From NCBI GenBank assembly GCA_028015205.1, contig CM051511.1, positions 8,494,001-8,558,000 on the forward strand: a stretch of 64,000 bases of DNA. Reading direction: 5' to 3'. The position numbers were made by a program, and so were the translations under genes. Under the pieces are notes generated by a model that worked only from the letters and a program-made list of their open reading frames with translations, was not told where the DNA came from and made no database searches. This DNA is from Mytilisepta virgata. Its lineage: Eukaryota > Mollusca > Bivalvia > Mytilida > Mytilidae. The stretch's first letter is position 1. The number at the start of each line of letters is the position of its first letter. Below are positions 46,736 through 56,743 of this stretch, piece after piece.

Positions 46736-49700
46736 AAAAACACGGTTATGATTAATTGTGTTTGATTGTATCTACAAAAGACATTGGCCAGAATTCTTCT
46801 TGCGTCTTTTTTTAAATTTCACGATAATATACTTAATGAAACTTCAGTCAGAAAAGTACACAAAGATTTGATTAGCCTACACTGATTGACAAGTTTCAAA
46901 GTGAATTGAAGATTGTTTTCGCACGTTAAAATTAATGTTTGTTTATATACAATCCGGTTTGATATCATTTTTATAAATTATAACATTGGTTCAGTCTACG
47001 TGTTACATGTATCATTATGTCATTGTCATCAAGGGGGTTGCAAGGGGATAGTAAAATATATATTATTCACTTCAAAAGATGTATCAGTGATCCTAGTAAA
47101 GTCCTGTTTAAAGTGTAAAATCATCTATTAACAATGCAATTACAAGGACTTACGTTATTTGATAAAAATTGGTAATCAAACCATTTCCAATTTTCTGATA
47201 AGGGACTTGTCATATTTTATCTGCGGGGGTGGGGGGTCATTCTGAAAGTGATGTCTACATACATTTTTTATCCCAAAATGCTTAAAATTTTTATTTCCTA
47301 CTCTTTCAGAAAAAAAATTCTGACCCCTCATTTCCTTTCATGGAACGTGTTTGTCATATGTATGCATGCATGCTATTCATTCAGGCAAAACTCACCAAAC
47401 TGGAGATAATTTTCTACAAGAAGAGTGAATCTATATATTCTTTATCTGGACGTCTTTATATGTTAAACTTTAAGTAACCATTTGGTGTTTTGTAGGTGTA
47501 AGTACTTAGAAAATGCTAAAATTTGTCCACAATATATTTAAAATCACTCAAAGGTTTGACATGTGATTGCCTTCCTCTAAAACTTTGTGACATAAAGAGT
47601 CCTATAGGGATGGTGGTTTGTGAGTCTCTTGTTTCTTTGGATATGATAATTTGATTCTCACTATCATCACTTTCGGAAGTATCCTCAAGTTCCTCAATGA
47701 TGAAATCACCCCTGTCAGTATCCACTGTTACTATCCTTTTCCTATTGACTTTCATTTTCCATTGTTTTAGGTACAGGAATTTGCTTTGTATGTTGACAAT
47801 TTCCCGTTCTGTTCTCAAGTCTTTTTCGTTTCCGAAAATCCAGTTATTCTAAATCTTTTAAATATTCTAGGCAGAAAACCTCTGCCACAAGGCAAGTCTC
47901 ACACAATTCTTTTATTTTGTCTGTTTTCTTTAGAATGTTTTATCAGAAAAGAATAAAGCTTTTAAAGTGGCTCTTGTCACAGCTCCTGAAATGCAAGGTA
48001 TAGGAGACGAGGAAATGGAATCTTCAGGAGATGAGTCTGTCCATTTGACTTTGTAACAGTTAAGCTTTTAAGTCCTGAAGGATATGTTGATGTTTGACAT
48101 GTGAACTTATCAGTTACATATACATAATTGTACATATGTGGTAATAAAATACATTCGTTCAATGAATTGTGCCTCGTAAAATATCCCTACATTTGACTGT
48201 TGTAATGCACTTCTACACTAAGAATATTCGATATTCAGGTACGTATTCTATTCATTTCCATGTGCAAAACAAAAACAAAAAAAAACAAAAAAAAAACAAA
48301 AAAAAATGATCCCCCACTTTTTATTTACAAAAAATTTTGAACCCTTTTTTCCATTTACAAAAAGACTCGTACCAGGTAAAAAAAAAGTTCCTGAATTGTT
48401 ACAAGAGTTAGTTTAAAATGTTGTAGATGATATTTTCACATGTATTGTGTCTACATGTCCATCTCTTTCGAGGACAGCTGGTTTTTGGCTTTAGATTACC
48501 GAAATTTCAAAACCGAAAATCATTTAAGTAACGATAATAGTAACAATAATGAGCTAACATGAGAATTTCGTTACGGTAGTAGCTACTGTCTACAAATCTG
48601 TCTAAAAGTATTTATTTCCGAAGAAAGAAAAAAAAACGTTCTATAGTATTTTTACATTAATTTTGTTTACAAATGCATCTCCTGTAAGATCAGCTTAAAT
48701 CAACAACGCTTTTATTACTGCTCTTCATGTTAACGTCATGGTAAGGCATTTTTAAAACATTTTAAAAACATTTACAACATGTTATGGAAACAAATCTATA
48801 TTCCTTAAATAGAATCAACATCGTGTTAACTGTTTTCTTTTCATTAATCTGTAAACAAACATAGTTAAGACCCTCAAAACATTTACTAAATGGACATGAT
48901 AGAAAACATGACTATTGTAGAAGACTTATTTATGTACAATATACACTACAGCCGAACTGTTAATCTGAAAAATGATTTTCTCGTGTAACACGTTAATTTG
49001 CTGTAACTGAAGTGCATTATGCGTAGCTGCGAACAAATTAACATAAAAAATACACGTATTCGTGGATTAGAGGAGTTCTGATTGTTTTCACGTGCCAAAA
49101 GTAAAATGAGGCCTTGTTAATAAGTAAAAGATTACAGATCTGATGAGTAGAATATACCGTAATTTATCCATTCCTGTACACATAAAACTTGTATATTTAC
49201 TGTAAAATGCTTAAGTTGTCATGTTTAAAAATGGATTCTATTCATCATTGTTAATAACAAAACATATTTTCATATATTTAGTATTTTATTAACTGAGAGT
49301 AGGGCCACAATTTTTGCTTTTGTCTGTCAGCTAGGGAGTAAGTTCGTTGCCTTGCAATCACAAAATAAATCAGGTCGATGCTTTTCTTTTTAAATCACAT
49401 CGTTATCAATCTTGGGACATATTGCATGATAATTTGCACCTTATAGAATACTTTTCAGTATGTGTTAGTTTGTAAGCAATGTATCCATTTGCTCCACGTG
49501 CGGATAGACTCCTAGCAGGAAACTAAAAATCAGATCACATTCTGGTGAATATTTCAATACTAACTAAAATATGAAAATAAAGTCACCTTAGTATGATACA
49601 TTGTACTTATTTTATATGGACTATTGATATATGTATATAGAATTTGGAGTCAATTTAAATGATTTAAAATGGCATACTTTCTGCACATATTTGACGCTAA

Positions 49701-50681
49701 CCGAGTTGCGACAAAGTCGAAATCGGGTTAATATGACTTGATCAGTGGAGTCCGTGCGTCAACAAATGGTTTCCGGGTGAAAACGCTTTTCTTAAGAAAC
49801 CTCGTATCTAGGCAAAGGTCAAGGTAACATGGGTTTAAAATCCCCCTTCTTTTTAATGACACGGTTCAACACTCTACAATGCCGATCAGAGTCTTAAACT
49901 GAAATAAATTACATGTTAAAGTTTATCCATAGAGGATTTATGAATTCTTTGTTGTTGACACTTTTAATTTCTTGCAATGGGTAAATTTAAGCATTTTAAA
50001 TCATGAAAAAGCATGTGTTTAAACTCATGTCATGGAATGAAACAATAGTTTAAGAGTGCGGTACAGGGTATTTTCGTGCAACGTTATTGCCAGTTTTTAT
50101 TTCTCTTGTGACCGTGCTGATAGGCCGTTATGCACCGTTTGTCGTGCAAATTAAGGCAAAAAGATGCTTTGAAGCATGCATATATCTTGCAATAAGTATT
50201 ATAAGTGAATGGTAAACCATTTGATGGTTTCTTATACATGTATACATTTAAAAGTGGTAATACATTGCGCCTACACGAGTAAAACCTCGCATTTTGCGAT
50301 TCAATGACAGAAGCCATACCTTACATAGGGAAGATGGGTAAAGTTGCTTATTCAAGATTTAATGAATGATGAAATACTACATCCTATCAAATATAAAAAA
50401 AAATATCACTGTTTCAATTTACGTTAAAATACATTTTCTTTACCTTGGGCACTTGATACGTGTCTAAATAAAGCAAATACACGAACGTCACATGCGGATC
50501 CCAATTTGAGGGGAAGGCCTTTTAATTATAAAGAAGCTGGTTTTACAAATTATGTTATAATTTTTGTGTTTATCGTATGAATCAAATATTTACGGGAGAC
50601 AATACTAGCGTGTTATGTATACAATTTAAGTCAACCATTTTTCGATTCGCAGTAAGGCAGTAGTGATATACAAAATTTACA
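46736..50681 (+). repeat. 5' flank of gene B; duplicated segment with an interruption
   Basis: 46760-47130 aligns with the gene A flank at 39.25-39.68 kb, and 48850-48960 aligns with the proximal gene A flank (AGACCCTCAAAACAT; TACAATATACACTACA). Gene B exon 1 is not next to it but 1.7 kb further on, so DNA was inserted or an older exon 1 was lost. 47510-48165 carries minus-strand open frames of unknown origin. The remainder is AT-rich with poly(A)/poly(C)-like runs near 48265-48310. Confidence 0.55.
47516..47818 (-). pseudogene. Hypothetical 100-residue frame, possibly a retroelement remnant
   Basis: Starts ATG 47818. It encodes a hydrophilic protein with an acidic stretch (EELEDTSESDDSEN) and ends RGRQSHVKPLSDFKYIVDKF. 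That ending resembles the Arg/Lys-Pro-Tyr ends of some retroelement polyproteins. The likeness is weak. A further minus-strand frame (47977-48162) may belong to the same remnant. No splice context was found. Confidence 0.25.
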
Positions 50682-52115
50682 ATGACCATGATGACGAAAA
50701 CATATTTTTTATTGGATCTTGCTGTTTTATTAAGCATTCTTAGGAACTGTGGGTACGTCTTTGGCCACAGAAGTTTGGGTAAATATGTTTTAGAATTCTT
50801 ACACAACATTATCTGTATAATTTCTTTTAACGCTTTCTCCTTTTAAATTAATCAATTTAACCTACTAGGAGAGGGCTTTCCATTTTTGTGATAAAAACTA
50901 GCTTTCCTTTCATCAAATACACTGATACTGACACTGATACAATTATATATTTGAAATATGCCAACTCAGACGAAAAACAACCATACAGTATGGCAAGCCG
51001 TTTTACTATTTATTCTAACTTCAAGATATCTCATATAATATATAAGATATCTCATATAGTTTATAAGATATCTTATATAGTTTATAAGATATCTTATATA
51101 CTTTATAAGATATCTTATATAGTTTATCAGATATCTCATATAATTTATAAGATATCTCATATAATTTTCTTTATAAGATATCTTATATAGTTTATCAGAT
51201 ATCTCATATAATTTATAAGATATCTCATATAATTTTCTTTATAAGATATCTTATAAACTATATAAGATATCTTATAAACTATATGAGATATCTTATAAAG
51301 TATATAAGATATCTTATATAAAAAATATTTATAAGATTTCTTCTAAAGTTTATAAGATATCTTATAAAGCATATAAGATATCTCATAAAGTTTATAAGAT
51401 ATCTTATAAAGTATATAAGATATCTTCTAAAGTTTATAAGATATCTTATAAAAACTGGATTATATAAGATATCTTATATATTATATGAGATATCTTATAT
51501 ATTATATGAGATATCCTGAAGTTAGAATAAATAGTAAAACGGCTTGTCATAATACAGAGACACAAATGTTAAATTGAATATATATTAATCAATATTGATA
51601 ATTTTTTGCTTTCCATTTTGAGGAATAACTCATAATACTTTAATTCCTGAAAAATCGTTTATATCTTTCTCAATAGACAGACGAGGAATAGTGGCAGATG
51701 TGGAATCTTCTGGGGCTGGTGGCGGTGGTGTTCGTGGTGGCGGTGTTGGCAGTGGCTGGTGGCGGCAGCGGCGGTGGTGATGTTGGTGGTAGTGGTGGTG
51801 GTGGTGGTGGTAGTGGTGGTGGTGGCAAATGCGCTTATTGTAAATACAGATGTGATTGTTCGTGCGTAAGACGTGTATGTGTTAATACATCTTGTTGTAA
51901 TAAACGAGGGAAAAAATGATAAGGATTCCACCTGACGCACTTTCTTTTACAAGCATAACTTGAGATAAATATTTTTGTTTTAAGTAAACAGAAGCAGATA
52001 AGTTTCTTCAGAGAAATTTGTATGAAAACTTAATATGTGAGGCATTCCAAACTGTTATTTTCAGTGAGATGTGTATATCTGAAAAGTTTTAACATTCTTA
52101 ATAAAGTATTTCTAT
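50682..52115 (+). pseudogene. Secreted cysteine-rich protein B, glycine-rich paralogue, apparently frameshifted
   Basis: Exon 1 (50682-50778) encodes a signal peptide (YFLLDLAVLLSIL ... GYVFG) and ends in phase 1 at GTAAAT, as in gene A. By homology exon 2 starts at 51677, after CTCAATAG. Its frame reads Gly-rich residues but shifts near 51757 (one extra T in AGTGGCTGGTGG) relative to the frame holding the cysteine domain. The other in-frame acceptor (51680) meets a TAG at 51689. The cysteine domain (51828-51900) has all eight cysteines in family spacing, with CVRRVC, after a run of GGT codons. It stops at 51917; the homologue of A's last codons (AGAAGCAGATAAG, about 51990) is now non-coding. 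AATAAA is at 52110. It could be a pseudogene, an allele or an assembly error. Confidence 0.6.
50989..51551. mobile_element. 563-bp inverted-repeat element of GATATC repeats with ATACAG target duplication
   Basis: Terminal inverted repeats are TATGGCAAGCCG, then TTTTACTATTTATTCTAACTTC at left and its complement, with two or so changes, at right. The inside is about 25 units near 20 bp, each centred on the palindrome AGATATCT. The element is flanked by ATACAG at 50983-50988 and 51552-51557. Removing it and one ATACAG leaves DNA that aligns without gaps to the gene A intron around 41106-41128 (ACAACAACAAAGAAACACAA). It is non-coding; long open frames across it follow the repeat. Confidence 0.85.
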
Positions 52116-52242
52116 CAGAAATTCAGATTGTTTTCATGCGTGAACTATTCACTTGACTCTTTGTGTTGAATGAAAATAAAAAAAAAACGAGGGTACTATG
52201 CCTCACTGAACAAAATTTACGAGAATATTTCCTGTTATAAAC

Positions 52243-53095
52243 TAGAGGCTTAGAGGGCTGAGCCTGTATCGCTCACCTGGCAGAAACAGAAATTGCCAAT
52301 GGCAGCTATGTTTGTCGCATGATCTGGACAAAACGAGAAAACTTTGTAAAAAACATCCCACAGATGCTTCTTGTCAAGTATCGTTTCATTTGGCCAAGTG
52401 GTTTCAGAGAAAAAAAATAAATAAATAAATAACTGCCCATGTCATCCATATTTTTGATCCAATCGGGGCGAAATGAAGAAATTTTATAAAGGACCTCCCA
52501 TATATGCTTCTTGTCAAGTTTCGTTCCATTTGGTCCAGTAATTTCAGAGGAGAAGATTTTTTATCAGCAAATCCGTAACAAGAACTGCCCATGGTGTCTA
52601 CATTTGTAGTCCTATCGGGACAAAATGAGGACACTTTGTACAGAACCTCCCATAGATGCTTCCTGTCATGTTTCATTCTATTTGGCCAAGCAGTTCCAGA
52701 AAAAAAATTAATCAACCATTAGAAACAAGAATTACCCATCACGGCCATGCTTGTTGCCCGATCGGAGCAAAATGAGGAAAATTTGTAAAGAACCTCCAAT
52801 AAATGATTCCTGTCAAGTTTCGTTCCATTTGGCCAAGCAATTTCAGAGGAGAGGATTTTTTTTATATCAGCCAATCAGAAACAAGAGCTGCCCATGGCGG
52901 CCATGTTTGTAGTCCGATGGGAATGAAATTAGGAAACTTTATAAAGGACCTCCCATATATGCTTTCTGTCAAGTTTTGTTCCATTTGACTTAGCAGTTTC
53001 AGAGGAAAATACTTTTGAAAACTCAGCCAATCAAAATCAACAATTGCCCATGGCGGCCATGTTTATTGTCCGATCGGGACGAAATGAGCAAACTG
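52243..53095 (+). mobile_element. Pearl-like element, subfamily 2, truncated
   Basis: Left end CTAGAGGCTTAGAGGGCTGA, then GCCTGTATCGCTCACCTGG, then about five to six units with GCCCATGGCGGCCAT-like and CCATTTGGCCAAGCAGTTTC-like markers, as at 25.7-27.0 kb. It stops abruptly after GATCGGGACGAAATGAGCAA with no microsatellite or right end. Confidence 0.8.
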
Positions 53096-53279
53096 TATTT
53101 TTTAAAGTACCATAGCAAGCATTCTATTTAATGAAAGTTTCTTATTTACAAAAAGTTCTGTAAGCTGAGGTCTGCTCGCTTGGTTGAATTTCCTTCGTCT
53201 TTAAATGTGGGACTAACGACTTGTTATTCGACATTACTTATATTTATATTCATTACACCGGTCTAATATAGAAGATCCT

Positions 53280-55200
53280 AATTGCCAGGTATATTTGTTT
53301 TCTAGTTTTCCCACTATCATGATTTTCGTTTTCTTTGTACTGAATTTTATCTGATTTTTCAGAGAGTTTCGGCAGGTTGTCAGGACTGTCTGCCATTAAG
53401 ACAATATCCATTGACAAAAGAGATGAAACTATAAGACCTCCTCGTATCTTCCCAAGTCCAAACAGTACACAGTTCTTCTACTAGTTTTGAATATTCGCAC
53501 ACGGAAAGAATTCCTCCTTGTCTTATATAATTTTTCATTTTAATTATTCGTGTATATCCAAACTTAGTTTAGACCTTGGCTGTTAAGTCATTATTGAATT
53601 ACTGTATAATTCTCAAAAGTTTACCACGACTTCCATTATTGCAAAATGTAAAGAGTATAGCATCTAACCAAGCATTGCCATAAGCCTTTTCAATGTCTAA
53701 ACATCCAATAAATAACATCTTGTTTTTTATTGATTGTGATTAATTTTAAAATATATAAATGATCAACTTTTGACTTCCCTTTTCTTGATCCAATTTGACA
53801 CTCTGTAAATGATATGTTATCATTAACTCTTTTGTCTAGTTTTCTGTCAAATAGTGTTTCAACAGTACTTGATAAATTAGTTCCTGTATTGTTCTTAAGG
53901 TCTTCCGAATCTCCTTCACCTTTATAAATAGATGCAATAGTACTATTTTCCATGTGGAAGGAATTCTATCTTGTTAAACATTTTTTGAAAAGTAACAAAA
54001 GAAGTTTATCAAATTCTTCGCCTCCATTTTTCAGGAATTAGTTCATAATTTGATCTTGTTCAGTGATCTTGTTCAGTGCTTTTATTGTGCTTCAGATGTC
54101 ATAGCTAAATTGATTTATCAAAGAGCAGAAATGGATGAATCTCTGTGTTTCGTTAGTTCAATTATTTTCCCAGTTATTATACTCTACCAGTCATCATCAA
54201 ATACAGTTCCTGTATGCACTTCGTAAGAGTTTCAAAGTAATCTTCTGTTTCATTCTTTATATTTTCCGGATCAAAAATCATGTTCTCATATCTATCTTTG
54301 AGCACAAAAACGTATAACCTTTCTTCCTTCCTCGACATTTTTCGTATCCTCTAGGTACTGATGAAATTCTTCTTTCCACTTTCTATAAAAGTCAACAGTT
54401 TATGCTCAGGTATTTCTTTTTTCAGTTTCCACAATGGTCAGTCGAACTTTGTGTTGGTTTTCGATATACTAATCTAACATCAACTTAATTTCTGTTTGAT
54501 CCTTTGATTAAATTGCCTGTTTATGCTGTTTACTTGAATTAAGTTTATTTTAGTTTAAACATATTTATTCAGAAAAAAGAGCACACACAAAATAAGAACA
54601 ATACAATCAATAAGACCCGATAGGATATGGTAACAAGCTTTCGTGCGTTTATCCACAAGTGTTGACTTTACTACATTTGTCTTGTATTTCTTCCGAATTT
54701 TAATTTTGGTCTTTCCTTTTATTCTTTTCTGCTGTTGAGAATCTAATCTGTGTTGTCAGTTCTGACATTTCTTCTACAAATTGCATTTTCAATCTTTCAG
54801 ATTGGTAATTATCCAATTTAATACACGCAGTTTATGTCCGTTTTCCCGTTAAATTTACGTTCGCCTGTATCATAGATACTAATGCATTCTGTTAGTTGGT
54901 CATATTCTTTGCTGGTTATAACATAATTAAATCTTGTGATTTAGTTCCTGTATTTTACCGTGTCCACATTCCATTGCATTTCTCAGTAACTTTTTGTATA
55001 ATATTGATGAGGGTTTTTTTATGTTAGGAAATCTACGTTTATGTTTATTGATTCAACTTTTCCATTTTCTCTAATTTTCAGTTATAATCTCCAGTTATTA
55101 TAATGTTATTCGATACAGTTTCAATTCGGTTTCTCAAAAAGTGTCACTGTATTTGTATCGATGACAAAATGTTAATAGCACTTTTTGTTATGATATTAAT
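53280..55200 (-). pseudogene. Decayed minus-strand LINE
   Basis: 53690-53953 (minus) encodes STIASIYKGEGDSEDLKNNT, then GTNLSSTVETLFDRKLDKRV and CQIGSRKGKSKVDHLYILK, the fingers part of a LINE reverse transcriptase. A broken catalytic region (DIVLMADSPDNL-like) is at about 53370-53420. Upstream minus-strand pieces, such as KEYDQLTECISIYDTGERKF at about 54850-54930, suggest an endonuclease or linker remnant. Many stops. The limits are approximate. The sequence type differs from the other LINEs here. Confidence 0.65.
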
Positions 55201-55225
55201 GGTTACATTTTCTAGTTGAAAGGGA

Positions 55226-55584
55226 CCGCCTCGGTGGTCTCGTGGTAGCGTGCTCGCCCCGAGTGCGGAAGGTCGCGGGTTCGATCCCCGGCCGGGTCAA
55301 ACCAAAGACATTAAAATTGGTATTTGCTGCTTCTCCGCCAAGCACGAGGCATCTAGGAGTAAGAGCAAAGACTGGTCGGCTCGGAGTCAGTATAATGTGT
55401 CCGAGTGAGGTGATATGTCTTCCTGCGGACAGTTACCTCGTGAGCTAGCACATTAAAAATCCGACTTAGCGTGTCGGTCTAGTACAAAGCAGGGATCATA
55501 TTCATTATCATATGAACATGTTCTCGTCCTGATATGCACCTGGTTGCCACTGGACGTTAAACAACAATTCATCCATCCATCCAA
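55226..55584 (+). mobile_element. tRNA-derived SINE with (ATCC)n tail and 14-bp target duplication
   Basis: The head is tRNA-like (CCGCCTCGGTGGTCTCGTGG, A-box region TGGTCTCGTGGTAGC; B box GGGTTCGATCCCCGG). The body continues GGCATCTAGGAGTAAGAGC, CACATTAAAAATCCGACTTA and CACCTGGTTGCCACTGGACG, ending ATCCATCCATCC. A perfect target-site duplication CTAGTTGAAAGGGA flanks it at 55212-55225 and 55585-55598. The intact duplication and clear head suggest a recent insertion. Its body differs from the MetaSINEs in this window. Confidence 0.9.
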
Positions 55585-55874
55585 CTAGTTGAAAGGGAGT
55601 AACACTGGATATGTACAAAAATTAAAATGAATGAAACAAATTTGAAGTACGTGAATGATAAGTGAAATTACACAATATAAGAACTCTATTCATACTAGAA
55701 ACTCAGAGCAAGACTAAACCTTGTCTAGTACTGACGTAAGGAAATTTGCAATATTTGGGTAATTCGCAGTGTTTTTTGTTCAAGCTAGCAAGCCTTTCTT
55801 CAAAGGAGCAGGGCCATTTTCCAGTGTATGCGCTTCACTCATAACCACTGATTTTTTTATGTTAATTATTTCCC

Positions 55875-56330
55875 TGCTTTTTATCGTAAACGATTAATTG
55901 TATGCAATTCTTTTTTATGTTAGCAAACAAAAATTGTATGCTTAATAATTAATACGTCCAAGTTTTCTACCGGCAAAAGTCGTGTATATAGGCGATTTGG
56001 GTCAATTGGCATCACTTTTTGGAATATTGCCAAGAAAGAAATTCAGAACCAAAACCATCATATTGTCTTAAGAAAGAGATACGTATTCTCACTTACAGCA
56101 AAATGCGTTCTGGTTCTGAGTTTCTTTCACGTTGAAAACCCGTATTAAAGATGTTAATTTGGCAAATTGTGTTAAAACTGTTTCCCAAAGCTATATTGGG
56201 GTATGTAGAATTTTTGTAAGTAAATTGTTTGTTAGTTATTATTAGCAAATCTTTAGATACCACATACCAGGCTACGCCTCCAGAGATTTTGAAAGGTTTT
56301 AGGCGACTTTTTGAAAATAGCCCTATAATA
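55875..56330 (+). repeat. Dispersed ~430 bp repeat, copy 2
   Basis: Homologous in order to 20.03-20.46 kb: TTTTATCGTAAACGAT, GCAAACAAAAATTGTATGC, TTTTTGGAATATTGCCAAGA, AGAACCAAAACCATCAT and AGATTTTGAAAGGTTTTAGG. Small indels separate the copies. Confidence 0.75.
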
Positions 56331-56743
56331 CTTCTTTAGCTATTTTAACTTAACTTTCATAAATTTCTTTAGAATTTAGTTAAATAAATTCTTTTTTTTC
56401 TACAGTATAGATACGAAAACGATAAGCGAAAAGTTCATACGATCAAAATCCTAAGGCAATAAGAATTAATGAAAACGTATAGATCAAGTAAAGTCAAGAA
56501 ATATCAAAGGGATACTAAATACTAAACAAAAAGCTAAAAAAAACCAAATCAAAACAAACAAAAGAGAATCAGAAAAAGACAGCATGAAAACTAAAGCACT
56601 AACAATTTGCAAATACCATTAAACCGGCTGTGAGCTTCTAGACCCTCAATGTAATGTAATCAAAACTGTAAATGATTGCCAACATGACCACAATGATTTA
56701 TCATTCTTAACAAGAAAAATATGAGATGTAATCAAACCTAGAA
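56331..56743. other. 5' flank of gene C; nothing specific
   Basis: A-rich spacer upstream of gene C exon 1. No promoter motif that I would defend. Confidence 0.35.

Noticed and set aside
50888..51190. 100-residue repetitive frame (YKISHIIYKISYI)
   Set aside because: Lies wholly in the palindromic GATATC array; open on both strands for compositional reasons.
51659..51940. Thr-rich frame antisense to gene B
   Set aside because: Reverse reading of GGT repeats gives poly-Thr/Ala; no supporting signals.
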